Positions 32,705-41,153 are shown, counted from the first letter of the stretch. The stretch: DNA of 64,000 bases from Glycomyces harbinensis (GCF_900101745.1 NZ_FNAD01000006.1:1-64000); one strand, 5' to 3'. The notes: a model not told the origin generated them from the letters alone. A program made the numbers and translations.

Positions 32705-32730
32705 TGAACCTCCGCTGACGTGGAGGTTCA
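32705..32730 (+). terminator. Hairpin after serA
   Basis: TGAACCTCC and GGAGGTTCA form a perfect 9 bp stem with an 8-base loop, four bases after the serA stop codon. There is no T-run. Confidence 0.55.
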
Positions 32731-32762
32731 TCGATGAGTTCCATCTGCTGAGAGTCGTGAGT

Positions 32763-32811
32763 CGGAATGCGGGACGGGTGCGTTAAGGTGAACGCACTCG
32801 CCCGCATTCCG
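32763..32811 (+). promoter_or_regulatory. Long inverted repeat around the leuB -10 region
   Basis: CGGAATGCGGG pairs perfectly with CCCGCATTCCG; inside, TGCGTT pairs with AACGCA, leaving the loop AAGGTG. The sequence TAAGGT (32784-32789), a good actinobacterial -10, lies at the centre. It could be a repressor operator covering the promoter, or a leader hairpin if transcription starts upstream. The left arm recurs upstream of serA. Confidence 0.55.
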
Positions 32812-32877
32812 CGTCTCCGGCCCCGAACGGCCGTTTCGAGACCGGCGGGCGCATCGAGTAAAAAGCAGAGAGGCAGC

Positions 32878-33915
32878 ATGAGCAGGATCGCGGTCATCCC
32901 GGGCGACGGGATCGGGCAAGAGGTCATCGCCGAGGCGCAGAAGGTGCTCGCCGTGGCCCTTCCCGGCTACGAGTCGACCGAATACGACCTGGGTGCGCGC
33001 CTGTACAACCGCACCGGTGAGATCCTGCCCGACAGCGTACTGTCCGAACTGGACGAGCACGACGCCATTCTCCTGGGCGCCATCGGCGACCCGTCCGTGC
33101 CGCCGGGCGTCCTCGAGCGCGGCCTGCTGCTCAAGCTCCGCTTCGAGTTCGACCAGTACGTGAACCTGCGGCCCAGCCGCCTGTACCCGGGCGCGTCCTC
33201 GCCGCTGGCGGACGTCAAGCCCGGCGACATCGACTTCGTGGTCGTCCGCGAGGGCACCGAGGGCCTCTACGCCGGCGCCGGCGGGAACCTCCACACAGGC
33301 TCCCCTGCCGAGATCGCCACCGAGGAGTCCCTGAACACCCGCTACGGCGTCGAGCGGGTCGTCCGCGACGCGTTCGAGCGCGCCCGCCGCCGCCGCGGCC
33401 ACCTGACCATGGTCCACAAGACCAACGTGCTCGTGCACGCCGGCGGACTCTGGAAGCGCGCCTTCGACGACGTCGCCGCCGAGTACGCGGACGTGACCAC
33501 CGAGTACCAGCACGTCGACGCCGCGGCCATGTTCCTGGTGAACCGGCCCCACACCTTCGACGTCATCGTCACCGACAACCTCTTCGGCGACATCCTCACC
33601 GACATCGCCGCGGCCGTGACCGGCGGCATCGGCCTGGCCGCGACGGGTTCGATCAACCCCGACCACACGCACCCGTCGACGTTCGAGCCCGTGCACGGCT
33701 CGGCCCCCGACATCGCCGGGCAGGGCGTCGCCGACCCCGTCGCCGCGATCTCCTCGACCGCGCTCCTGCTCGAGCACCTGGGCCGCGCCGACGCCGCCAT
33801 CGCGGTGAACGCCGCGGTCGAGCGCGAACTCGCCGGACGCGAGTCCGGAACCAAGATCCGCACCGGCGAGGTGGGCGACCGAGTAGCCGCCGACGTCGCC
33901 GGACAGCTCAGCTAA
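32878..33915 (+). CDS. leuB: 3-isopropylmalate dehydrogenase
   Basis: 345 aa; NAD-dependent oxidation and decarboxylation of 3-isopropylmalate in leucine synthesis. Motifs: [11 protein letters not shown] at the N-terminus, the substrate-binding RxxxxR region ([17 protein letters not shown]), the catalytic VHKTNV Lys, NLFGDILTD metal-binding Asp residues and the NAD-site [18 protein letters not shown] 32878 is preceded by AGAGAGG. In the actinobacterial family this enzyme is about 340-350 aa, as here. A clear terminator follows. Confidence 0.95.
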   Translation: MSRIAVIPGDGIGQEVIAEAQKVLAVALPGYESTEYDLGARLYNRTGEILPDSVLSELDEHDAILLGAIGDPSVPPGVLERGLLLKLRFEFDQYVNLRPSRLYPGASSPLADVKPGDIDFVVVREGTEGLYAGAGGNLHTGSPAEIATEESLNTRYGVERVVRDAFERARRRRGHLTMVHKTNVLVHAGGLWKRAFDDVAAEYADVTTEYQHVDAAAMFLVNRPHTFDVIVTDNLFGDILTDIAAAVTGGIGLAATGSINPDHTHPSTFEPVHGSAPDIAGQGVADPVAAISSTALLLEHLGRADAAIAVNAAVERELAGRESGTKIRTGEVGDRVAADVAGQLS

Positions 33916-33928
33916 CCAGCAGCCTCGA

Positions 33929-33974
33929 CGCCCGGCGAGAATGCGCTCCTACAGAGCGCCTCGCCGGGCGTTTT
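33929..33974 (+). terminator. Rho-independent terminator of leuB
   Basis: CGCCCGGCGA/TCGCCGGGCG arms with an inner GCGCTC/GAGCGC stem, followed by TTTT. One of the few classic terminators in the window. Confidence 0.9.
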
Positions 33975-34094
33975 GCCGTGTCGACCGCGACGCGGCCGCA
34001 GCCGCCCGAGAACCTGAACGAGCGGTAAGTTAGGCATCAGGACCACTACAGCACTGCCACACTCGAAGCCTGTTTTGATGTGAAGGACAGATCA

Positions 34095-35192
34095 ATGACC
34101 ACCGACGGTCTTCCCGACCTGCGGCGCGAGCCGCACCCGAACCCGACTCCGGACGCCGAGCTCGAGCGCATCCTCGCGAACCCCGTGTTCGGCACCGTGT
34201 TCACCGACCACATGTTCTCCCTGACCTGGACCGAGGGCCGCGGCTGGCACAGCGCCACCCTCAAGCCCTACGGCCCCTTGACCCTCTCTCCGGCCGCGGC
34301 GGTCCTGCACTACGCCCAGGAGATCTTCGAGGGCCTCAAGGCCTACCGGCACGACGACGGGAGCATCGGCCTGTTCCGCGCCGAGGCCAACGCGCACCGC
34401 CTGAACATCTCCGCCACCCGCATGGCGATGCCGCACCTCCCCGAGACGTGGTTCCTGGAGTCCATCCGCGAGCTCATCGGCGTCGACGGCCGCTGGGTCC
34501 CCGACCAGGACGAGGCCACGCTCTACCTGCGGCCCTACATGATCGCCTCCGAGGCGTTCCTGGGCGTGCGCCCGGCGAAGGAGTACCAGTACCTCCTCAT
34601 CGCCTCGCCCGCCGCCGCCTATTTCAAGGGCGGCCCGAAGCCGCTGACGCTGTGGGTCTCCGAGGAGTACAACCGGGCCGGGCCCGGCGGCACCGGCGCG
34701 GCGAAGGCCGGCGGCAACTACGCCGCGAGCCTCCTGCCCCAGTCCGAGGCCATCGACCACGGCTGCGACCAGGTGATCTTCCTTGACGCCGTCGAATACA
34801 AGTACGTCGACGAGCTCGGGGGCATGAACCTGTTCTTCGCCTACGAGAACGAGCGGGTGCTCTACACCCCTGAACTGGGCACCATCCTCCCCGGCATCAC
34901 CCGCGACGCGATCCTCACCCTTGCGATGGAGGCCGGCTGGGAGGTCCGCGAGACGAAGTACTCGATCGAGCGCTGGCGTGACGACGCCGCGTCCGGCCTG
35001 CTCACCGAGGCGTTCGCGTGCGGCACCGCCGCCGTGATCACCCCGGTCGGCACCGTGAAGAGCCGCGACGGCGACTTCAGCATCAGCGGCGGCGAGGCCG
35101 GCAAGTTCACGATGCAGCTGCGCCAGACCCTCCTCGACATCCAGTACGGCCGCGCCGAGGACACCCACGGCTGGGTCACCAAGGTCGCCTGA
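34095..35192 (+). CDS. ilvE: Branched-chain amino acid aminotransferase
   Basis: 365 aa PLP enzyme, last step of Leu/Ile/Val synthesis. Class IV aminotransferase features: AQEIFEGLKAYRHDDGS, the Schiff-base Lys in GAAKAGGNYAASLL, ELGGMNLFF and FACGTAAVITPVG. Very similar throughout to actinobacterial IlvE. ATG 34095 was chosen because AAGGA lies 7 bases upstream; GTG 34080 is a longer alternative. It lies beside leuB, which serves the same pathway. Confidence 0.95.
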   Translation: MTTDGLPDLRREPHPNPTPDAELERILANPVFGTVFTDHMFSLTWTEGRGWHSATLKPYGPLTLSPAAAVLHYAQEIFEGLKAYRHDDGSIGLFRAEANAHRLNISATRMAMPHLPETWFLESIRELIGVDGRWVPDQDEATLYLRPYMIASEAFLGVRPAKEYQYLLIASPAAAYFKGGPKPLTLWVSEEYNRAGPGGTGAAKAGGNYAASLLPQSEAIDHGCDQVIFLDAVEYKYVDELGGMNLFFAYENERVLYTPELGTILPGITRDAILTLAMEAGWEVRETKYSIERWRDDAASGLLTEAFACGTAAVITPVGTVKSRDGDFSISGGEAGKFTMQLRQTLLDIQYGRAEDTHGWVTKVA

Positions 35193-35197
35193 CCGGA

Positions 35198-35243
35198 CCG
35201 CCGCCGAGGGCGGCGGCGCTGCGCGCATCCGGCTGAAAACCGG
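35198..35243 (+). terminator. Hairpins after ilvE
   Basis: CCGCCGCC-gag-GGCGGCGG (8 bp) is followed by ATCCGG-ctgaaaa-CCGGAT, starting 6 bases after the ilvE stop. Confidence 0.55.
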
Positions 35244-35306
35244 ATGGTCCCGTGTCCCCTTCCCGTACCTTTGAGACCACGTGTGTCAAGGCTCGGGGAG
35301 GGGACT

Positions 35307-35900
35307 TTGGGCGAGGTCACCATTCGGCTGAACCGGTTCGGCCTGGAGCGCGGCCGCATGTGGCAGGCGGTCCTCGCCGCCGTCGCCATCGCCCTGCCCC
35401 TCGCGGTGTGGCTCGGCCTCGAACGGGCCCTCGGCGACTCGGTCCAGACCATCGGCGACGGCGACACGCTCTACCTCCAGTCCTCCCCGGTGGCCGCGGC
35501 CAGCCTCGAATACGAGCTGCCCGGCAAGGGCTGGACGAGCCCGGGCGTGCACTTCGCCGACCAGCGCCAGAACTTCACCCGCGACCACCTCACCGCCTCG
35601 GTCGAGGTCGACTCCGGCGTCGACAGCCTCGAACGCCTCCTGGAGCGCCGCGCCTCCCAGATCGTCGGCCAGCCCGGGTACGCCTACAACAACCTCAGGG
35701 CCTACACCGACACCGCGACCGGCCTCACCGGCTTCCGCGCCGACGTCATCGGCATCGACACCGCCGGGTCGATCACCGTGGTGGGCAACGACAAGGGCGC
35801 CGCCGCGATCCTCGTGCTCCTCGCGCCCGGAGCCGACCCGAACGCGGCGACCGTCGACCCCGCGCCCTTCATCGCCACGTTCAAGCTGGAGGGCGAATGA
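35307..35900 (+). CDS. Single-pass membrane protein of unknown function
   Basis: 197 aa. A short basic N-terminus (NRFGLERGRMWQ) precedes one TM helix (about 17-37, AVLAAVAIALPLAVWLGL), then an extracytoplasmic domain of about 160 residues (DSLERLLERRASQIVGQPGY; GFRADVIGIDTAGSITVVGN). TTG 35307 has GGGGAGGGG upstream; GTG 35319 is an alternative. Its stop overlaps the start of the PrsW-type gene (ATGA), so the pair is co-translated and may form one membrane unit. No domain was recognised. Confidence 0.75.
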   Translation: MGEVTIRLNRFGLERGRMWQAVLAAVAIALPLAVWLGLERALGDSVQTIGDGDTLYLQSSPVAAASLEYELPGKGWTSPGVHFADQRQNFTRDHLTASVEVDSGVDSLERLLERRASQIVGQPGYAYNNLRAYTDTATGLTGFRADVIGIDTAGSITVVGNDKGAAAILVLLAPGADPNAATVDPAPFIATFKLEGE

Positions 35901-37735
35901 CCGTCCGCACCGAACGCGTCGTGGTCGAGAGCCAGGGCAACTTCGTCCGGCTCCGGCGCCCCGCCTACTGGCTCTACGTCGCCTGCCTCGTCTACGGCCT
36001 GCTCGAACTCGGCCGCGCCCTCTCGCCCGACTACGACGAGATCGCGACCGCCCTGTGGGCCTCCATCGCCATCAACACGCTCGTGGCGATCGTCTTCCTG
36101 GTCATCCTGTCGCGCCTGGACCTGTTCGAGCGCGAACCGCCCTCGGTGCGCGCCGCCGCCATGTGCTGGGGCGGGCTCGCCGCCGTCGCGTTCGCCATGA
36201 TCGCCAACAACGCCGCCCTCGTGGTCCTCGCCGACATCGCCGACGCCCAATGGGCCCGCACCTGGGGCCCGGCCATCATCGGCCCGGTCAACGAGGAATG
36301 GCTCAAGGCCCTCGGCGTGGTCATGCTCGTCCTCATCGTCCGCGAGCACTTCGACCGGTCCATAGACGGCCTCATCTACGGCGCCCTGGTCGGCCTCGGC
36401 TTCCAAGTGGTCGAGAACCTGACCTACGCGATCAACTTCGCGGTCATGAACCCCAACTCGGACCTGTCGGGGGCCCTCAGCGTCACCTTCACGCGCGTGC
36501 TGGTCGCCGGACCCTGGTCCCATCCGCTGTACACCGGCGCGGCCGGACTCGGCATCGCGTTCTTCGTGACGCAGACCCGGCGCCGCCTCAGCACCCGCCT
36601 GGGCGTCGCGATCGGCCTGTTCGCGCTGGCCCTGGGCATGCACGCGCTGTGGAACCTGCCGGTCCCGGCCGGGCTGACCCCGGCGCTGACGATCCCGCTG
36701 ACCTACGGCAAGGGCCTGTTCATCCTCGGCCTGTTCTTCGTCCTGTACCACTTCGCGGCCCGCGCCGAATGGCGCTGGTTCGTCACCACCATGTCCGACG
36801 AGGACGAATCGGTGATCACCACGACCGACCTCACCGAGATGCGGTCGCTGCGCAGCAGGCGCAAGGCCCGCAAGAAGGCCGCGAAGCGCTGGGGCAAGCG
36901 GGCCTCGCAGCTGCTGCGGCAGCTGCAGCGGGAGCTGGTGAACCTGGCGACGCTCGCCGCCCGCGACCAGCGCCGCGGCGAGAGCGTCCCCGACGGGCCC
37001 GACGTGCAGGCGGTCAAGCGCAACATTGCCGCGATCCGAGCCGAACTGGACGAGGCCAAGTCCGGGACGAAGCGCTTATTCCCCGACGGGGCCCTTCTGC
37101 GGGTCGGGCGCGCTCGACGCCTCCTTCGAGGTCTGGCCGTCGCCCGGGAGGCTCACGGACTCGCTGGGCTCCCCGCTCGTCGGCGGCTCCGAGGTCGGCT
37201 CCTCGGTCGGCTCCTGCGTGGGCGGCTCGGACGTCGGCTCCTCGGTCGGCTCCTCAGTGGGGGCCGGCGAACTCGATCCGCCCTCCTCCTCCGACGGTCC
37301 CGAGGTCTCGTCGCCGCCGATCGGGACGAGCCCCGGCGCGCCGCCGGGACGGGCGCCCGAGCCGGAGCCGCGCACCTCGGACTCCTCGTCGCTCGGCGCG
37401 GCGTCCGGATCGGCCGCCTCGCCGCCCACCGGCGCCTCGGAGGCGGACTCGGAGGACTCCGCGTCCTGCCCGGTGGTGTCCGAGCCGAGCCCGAACCAGC
37501 CGTCGATGATGCCCGCGTCCTCGCCGTCGCCGCCGAGCCCGGCCAGCCCCGGCACCGGCTCGCGCAGCAGCGCCCCGGTGGCGAGGACGCCGCCCGCGAT
37601 CGTGGCCACGGCGATCACCCCGACCCGGCGGAACCGCCGCGACCGGTGCAGGTCGTACGAGAGCGAGCGGAGCGCGCCCTTGGTCTCGCGCCCGATGGCG
37701 CCGAAGAGTCCCACGTTTCTCCCACCGTCCGTTGA
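35897..37735 (+). CDS. PrsW-type membrane protease, frame runs on antisense into neighbour
   Basis: 612 codons as read, of which only about 1-390 look like protein. That part has some eight TM helices and the PrsW family motifs: NEEWLKALGVV (EExxK), GFQVVENLTY, SHPLYTGAAGLG and MHALWN, with a basic cytoplasmic tail (RRKARKKAAKRWGKR). PrsW-type proteases cleave anti-sigma factors in the membrane. After about 37065 the frame meets no stop and continues for over 200 codons of Leu/Arg/Gly-rich sequence, antisense to the 37076-37714 gene, which is very unlike a real protein. Either a stop was lost or a small sequence error shifts the frame. Confidence 0.75.
   Translation: MTVRTERVVVESQGNFVRLRRPAYWLYVACLVYGLLELGRALSPDYDEIATALWASIAINTLVAIVFLVILSRLDLFEREPPSVRAAAMCWGGLAAVAFAMIANNAALVVLADIADAQWARTWGPAIIGPVNEEWLKALGVVMLVLIVREHFDRSIDGLIYGALVGLGFQVVENLTYAINFAVMNPNSDLSGALSVTFTRVLVAGPWSHPLYTGAAGLGIAFFVTQTRRRLSTRLGVAIGLFALALGMHALWNLPVPAGLTPALTIPLTYGKGLFILGLFFVLYHFAARAEWRWFVTTMSDEDESVITTTDLTEMRSLRSRRKARKKAAKRWGKRASQLLRQLQRELVNLATLAARDQRRGESVPDGPDVQAVKRNIAAIRAELDEAKSGTKRLFPDGALLRVGRARRLLRGLAVAREAHGLAGLPARRRLRGRLLGRLLRGRLGRRLLGRLLSGGRRTRSALLLRRSRGLVAADRDEPRRAAGTGARAGAAHLGLLVARRGVRIGRLAAHRRLGGGLGGLRVLPGGVRAEPEPAVDDARVLAVAAEPGQPRHRLAQQRPGGEDAARDRGHGDHPDPAEPPRPVQVVRERAERALGLAPDGAEESHVSPTVR
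37076..37714 (-). CDS. Single-pass membrane protein with Pro/Glu/Thr-rich tail
   Basis: 212 aa. A cytoplasmic N-terminus (GLFGAIGRETKGALRSLSYD, basic HRSRRFRR) precedes one TM helix (about 35-53), then an outside part that is acidic and low in complexity, ending with EPTEEPTSEPPT-type repeats typical of wall-spanning stalks. GTG 37714 has GGGAG upstream. It is convergent with and overlaps the open frame of the PrsW gene. The normal amino-acid composition and membrane topology favour this strand as the true coding one in the overlap. Function unknown. Confidence 0.7.
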   Translation of the reverse strand: MGLFGAIGRETKGALRSLSYDLHRSRRFRRVGVIAVATIAGGVLATGALLREPVPGLAGLGGDGEDAGIIDGWFGLGSDTTGQDAESSESASEAPVGGEAADPDAAPSDEESEVRGSGSGARPGGAPGLVPIGGDETSGPSEEEGGSSSPAPTEEPTEEPTSEPPTQEPTEEPTSEPPTSGEPSESVSLPGDGQTSKEASSAPDPQKGPVGE

Positions 37736-37863
37736 TGTCCCTACGCCCGGTTCAACGAGCGAGGCGACCGGTGGTAACCGTTGGGTCACCCGTGCGGGGA
37801 TGAATCGGCCCCTTCGGGTGACGACCGTTGCCGCAACCGCCGGCGGCGAGCTACGGTCCCGGC

Positions 37864-38916
37864 TCAGAAGTCGCGCTTGACGGCCTTGACCAGCAGCCCG
37901 GCGAAGACCTCCAGCGCCGCCGGGTCCACGTCCGGTCGCGAGGACTCCAGCGCCGCCTCCGCTTCCGCCGCAAGCGCTTCGATGCGCGCCTCGGTGTCGG
38001 CCAGCGCGCCGGTGTCCATCAGGACCGCCCGCAGCCGCGCCACGCCGGCCTCGTCCAGGTCCGGGTCGCCCAGGCTCCGGTCGAGCGCCGCCCGCTGGGC
38101 CCCGTCGGCCGCGGCCCAGGCCCTCGCGACCAGGAACGTGTGCTTGCCCTCGCGCAGGTCGTCCCCGGCGGGCTTGCCGGTCTGCGCCGGGTCGCCGAAG
38201 ACCCCCAGCACGTCGTCGCGCAGCTGGAACGCCTCGCCCAGCGGCAGGCCGATCGCCGAGTAGTGCGACCGCACGGCCTCGCCCGCGCCCGCCAGCGACG
38301 CGCCGATCAGCAGCGGGCGCTCGATGGTGTACTTCGCGGACTTGTAGCGGGCCACCTTCGCGGCCGTCGCCTCCGAGACGTCCCGGCGCACCTCCGAGAG
38401 CACGTCCAGGTACTGCCCGGCGCTCACCTCGGTCCGCATCAGGTCGAAGTCGCGCCGCGCGGCCGCGACCGCGGCCACCGGCATCCCCGCCGAGCACAGC
38501 AGCTCGTCCGACCAGGCCAGGCACAGGTCCCCGAGCAGGATCGCGGCGGCCGTCCCGAACTCGTCGGGCCGTCCCGACCAGCCCTGCCCGCGGTGCAGGG
38601 CCGCGAATCGCCGGTGCACCGAGGGCGCCCCGCGCCGCGTGTCCGAACCGTCGATGAGGTCGTCGTGCATGAGCGCCGAGGCCTGGAGCAGCTCCAGCGA
38701 CGAGACGCACGCGACCAGCTCCGGAGAGTCCGCCAGGCCCGCGCCCCGCGCGCCCCAGTACGCGAACGCCGGGCGCAGCCGCTTGCCGCCGCCCAGCACG
38801 AAGTCGCGGACCGCATCCGCGTACGAACCGAGCCACGGGTCGATGCCGCAGATGACGGCGGCCTGCCGGTCGAGGAAGGCGGTCAGGGCGGCGTCGATGC
38901 GCTCGTTGAGCTCCAC
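37864..38916 (-). CDS. Polyprenyl diphosphate synthase (GGPP synthase type)
   Basis: 350 aa trans-prenyltransferase that elongates allylic diphosphates with IPP. First Asp-rich motif LMHDDLIDGSDTRRG and second motif FQLRDDVLGVFGDPAQTGKP are intact, with GGGKRLRP near the N-terminus. The pattern matches actinobacterial IdsA/GrcC-like GGPP synthases; chain length is not certain. GTG 38916 is preceded at 7 bases by TAGTGT, so the mRNA is probably leaderless. It is divergent from metF, as in several actinobacterial genomes. Confidence 0.9.
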   Translation of the reverse strand: MELNERIDAALTAFLDRQAAVICGIDPWLGSYADAVRDFVLGGGKRLRPAFAYWGARGAGLADSPELVACVSSLELLQASALMHDDLIDGSDTRRGAPSVHRRFAALHRGQGWSGRPDEFGTAAAILLGDLCLAWSDELLCSAGMPVAAVAAARRDFDLMRTEVSAGQYLDVLSEVRRDVSEATAAKVARYKSAKYTIERPLLIGASLAGAGEAVRSHYSAIGLPLGEAFQLRDDVLGVFGDPAQTGKPAGDDLREGKHTFLVARAWAAADGAQRAALDRSLGDPDLDEAGVARLRAVLMDTGALADTEARIEALAAEAEAALESSRPDVDPAALEVFAGLLVKAVKRDF

Positions 38917-38923
38917 GGTTCGA

Positions 38924-38951
38924 ACACTAGGCGCACGCGGGCCGATCCCAA
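38924..38951 (-). promoter_or_regulatory. Leaderless-type promoter of the prenyl synthase gene
   Basis: On the minus strand: TTGGGA, 16-base spacer, TAGTGT, then 7 bases to the GTG start, placing the transcription start at or next to the start codon. No ribosome-binding site precedes the GTG. Confidence 0.5.
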
Positions 38952-38999
38952 CTGTTGGGTGGTGACGAGTGCAGGTCAGGACACGTGTGTCAGAACCGT

Positions 39000-39012
39000 T
39001 ACCGTTGTCGGC
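39000..39012 (+). promoter_or_regulatory. Leaderless-type promoter of metF
   Basis: TACCGT (39000-39005) is followed by 7 bases and the ATG at 39013, with no ribosome-binding site. A CACGTG-centred palindrome ACACGTGT (38981-38988) sits at the -35 position and may be a regulator site. Confidence 0.5.
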
Positions 39013-39921
39013 ATGACACTCGGAGTGCCCAGCGTGATGCCGGTCAAGGCCGCCAAGATCGGCGACCTGCTCCGCTCCGGCACGCCCAAGTTCTCCTTCG
39101 AGCTCTTCCCTCCCCGCGACGAGAAGGCCGACGGCATCCTGTGGCGGACCATCCGCAACCTGGAGCAGCTCGGCCCCGACTTCGTCTCGGTCACCTACGG
39201 CGCCGGCGGCCTCACCAGGGAGAAGACGGTCGAGACGACCGAGCTCATCAACGCCGAGACCACCATGCTGACCATGGCCCACTGCACGGCCGTCGACCAC
39301 ACCGTCGGCGAGCTGCGCAACCTCATCGGCCACTTCGCGAACGTCGGCGTCCGCAACATCCTCGCCCTGCGCGGCGACCCGCCCGGCGACCCGCGCGCCG
39401 AGTGGATCGAACACCCCGGCGGGATGCGCTACGCCTACGAGCTGGTCGAGCTCATCAAGTCCTCCGGCGACTTCAGCGTCGGCGTCGCCGCCTTCCCCGA
39501 AGGCCACCCGCGCGACGCCGACTGGGAGACCGGGGTGCGCCACTTCGTCGCCAAGTGCCGCGCCGGGGCCGACTTCGCCATCACCCAGATCTTCTACCGG
39601 GTCGAGGACTACCTGCGCCTGCGCGACGCCGTCGTGGCCGCCGGGTGCGACATCCCGATCGTCCCGGGCATCATGCCCGTCACGAACATCAAGCAGATCG
39701 AGCGGTTCGCGGTCCTCACCGGCATGGCCTTCCCCGCGGCGCTGGCCGAGCGCCTGCGCGCGGTCGAGGGCGACCGGGACGCCATCCGGGACATCGGCGT
39801 CGAGGTCGCGACCGACATGGGCGAGCGCCTCCTCGCCGAGGGCGCCCCGGGGCTGCACTTCACCACCTTGAACCACTCGCGTTCGACGCGCCGGGTGTGG
39901 CAGAACCTCCGCAAGAGCTGA
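39013..39921 (+). CDS. metF: Methylenetetrahydrofolate reductase
   Basis: 302 aa; reduces 5,10-methylene-THF to 5-methyl-THF for methionine synthesis, with FAD. Family motifs are FSFELFPPRDEKADG, FVSVTYGAGG, LALRGDPPGDP, FAITQIFYRVEDYLRL and VPGIMPVTNIKQIERF. The catalytic Glu lies in the FELFPPRDE segment. ATG 39013 was chosen by family alignment and the promoter position; it lacks a ribosome-binding site. Length is usual for bacterial MetF. Confidence 0.95.
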   Translation: MTLGVPSVMPVKAAKIGDLLRSGTPKFSFELFPPRDEKADGILWRTIRNLEQLGPDFVSVTYGAGGLTREKTVETTELINAETTMLTMAHCTAVDHTVGELRNLIGHFANVGVRNILALRGDPPGDPRAEWIEHPGGMRYAYELVELIKSSGDFSVGVAAFPEGHPRDADWETGVRHFVAKCRAGADFAITQIFYRVEDYLRLRDAVVAAGCDIPIVPGIMPVTNIKQIERFAVLTGMAFPAALAERLRAVEGDRDAIRDIGVEVATDMGERLLAEGAPGLHFTTLNHSRSTRRVWQNLRKS

Positions 39922-39965
39922 TGTCGGCAACCCGATCGAGGGATTGCGGTCACCGAGTGAACACG

Positions 39966-39979
39966 TAGAGTCCTTCCTT
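39966..39979 (+). promoter_or_regulatory. Leaderless-type promoter candidate
   Basis: TAGAGT (39966-39971) followed by 8 bases and ATG 39980, with no ribosome-binding site, upstream of the CDP-alcohol-phosphotransferase-like gene. Confidence 0.35.
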
Positions 39980-40639
39980 ATGTTCGATGCTGCGAATGCG
40001 CGTTTGATGTCGTCTGCTACAACAACACCCATGCGCACCCGAGTGCCCGCCGACTCCCTTGTAGGCAAGGTCATCCTCTCCACCCGGTTCCAGCCCGGCC
40101 TGGTCGTCGGCATCGGCCTGGTCGCCGCCCTCCTCGTGCCCGTCAGCGTGCGACTCGGCGGGCCGATCATCCTGGCCGCCCTGCCGCTCATCGCCGTCAC
40201 GGCCCTCGCCGACGCGTCCTACGCGCTCCTCGCCGCGCGCTCGACCAGCCTCTCGCGCCGCGTCCTGGTCCTCGAACCGCTCGCCGCCCGCGTCTCCGAG
40301 GCCTCGTGGCTGATCGCCCTCTGGTTCCTCGGCGCCCCCGGCTGGGCCGTCGCCGTCACCGGCGCGCTGTGCTGGATGTACGTCCAGACGCGCTCGCGGG
40401 CCCGCGAGGTCGGCCTGCGCGACCTCGGCATGACGACGCTGGGGGAGCGGTCGGTGCGCGAGTTCGTGGTCGCGATCGGCTTCGGCGCGGCCGGCGTCAT
40501 CGCCGTCGCCGGCGGCGGCCAGTACGAGCAGTGGATCGGCGGCGCGATCACCGTCACCGTGACCGCCTGGATGCTCCTGGCCGCACTCGGCCTGCTGCAG
40601 CTGGTCATCGTCGTCTCGGCGGCGCTGCGCAACGACTGA
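39980..40639 (+). CDS. Degenerate CDP-alcohol phosphotransferase-like membrane protein
   Basis: 219 aa with about six TM helices. The segment ADASYALLAARSTSLSRR continuing to VLVLEPLAARVSEASWLIAL can be laid on the CDP-alcohol phosphotransferase motif DxxDGxxARx8GxxxDxxxD without gaps. First Asp and the Ala are kept, but the second Asp is Tyr, Gly is Ala, Arg is Ala, the second Gly is Val, the third Asp is Glu and the fourth is Ala. If the alignment is right, it is an inactive homologue of phospholipid-head-group enzymes. The start is uncertain: ATG 39980 or ATG 40031. It follows metF on the same strand. Confidence 0.7.
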   Translation: MFDAANARLMSSATTTPMRTRVPADSLVGKVILSTRFQPGLVVGIGLVAALLVPVSVRLGGPIILAALPLIAVTALADASYALLAARSTSLSRRVLVLEPLAARVSEASWLIALWFLGAPGWAVAVTGALCWMYVQTRSRAREVGLRDLGMTTLGERSVREFVVAIGFGAAGVIAVAGGGQYEQWIGGAITVTVTAWMLLAALGLLQLVIVVSAALRND

Positions 40640-40692
40640 CCCGCCCGATACCTCACGGGAATGATCCGGCCGGGAGCCGTGTTATTCCCTCC

Positions 40693-41073
40693 ATGCGCCA
40701 CGACGACATCACCGACGACCAGATCGCCGCCTTCATCGACTCCGCCTCCCGGGAGCCGCAGGTCCCCGAGGAGACCCAGCGGCTGCGCGACGCCGAGGAG
40801 ATGCTCGCGCACAAGGACCCCCACGCGGCCCTGAAGTTCCTGGAGCCGCTGCTGCGCGACCACCCGGACCACCCGGACGTCGTGCTCCTCGCGGCCCGCG
40901 CCTACTTCAAGTCGGCGCAGCTGAACAAGGCGCTCGCGCTGTCGGAGAAGATGGTCGAGTCCAACCCGGCGGACTTCTACGCCCGGCTGCTCTTGGGCCG
41001 CACGCTCCAGCGCCTCGGCCGGGACGACGAGGCCCGCGGCCACCTGCGCCTGGTGGACGAGGTCACCGAGTAG
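40693..41073 (+). CDS. Small TPR-repeat protein
   Basis: 126 aa soluble protein. About two to three tetratricopeptide-like helical hairpins are visible: MLAHKDPHAALKFLEPLLRD, DVVLLAARAYFKSAQLNKAL and DFYARLLLGRTLQRLGRDDE. The N-terminal ~30 residues are acidic (DDITDDQIAAFID). It probably acts as a protein-binding adaptor. It begins 53 bases after the membrane-protein gene and ends before a clear terminator. Confidence 0.85.
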   Translation: MRHDDITDDQIAAFIDSASREPQVPEETQRLRDAEEMLAHKDPHAALKFLEPLLRDHPDHPDVVLLAARAYFKSAQLNKALALSEKMVESNPADFYARLLLGRTLQRLGRDDEARGHLRLVDEVTE

Positions 41074-41153
41074 TCCGCCGCGCGGCGGCGGAGCATGGCC
41101 GTCCGCGAGGAGCGGATTTTTTCGAACACCGGATTCGCCCTGAGTGAATTCAA

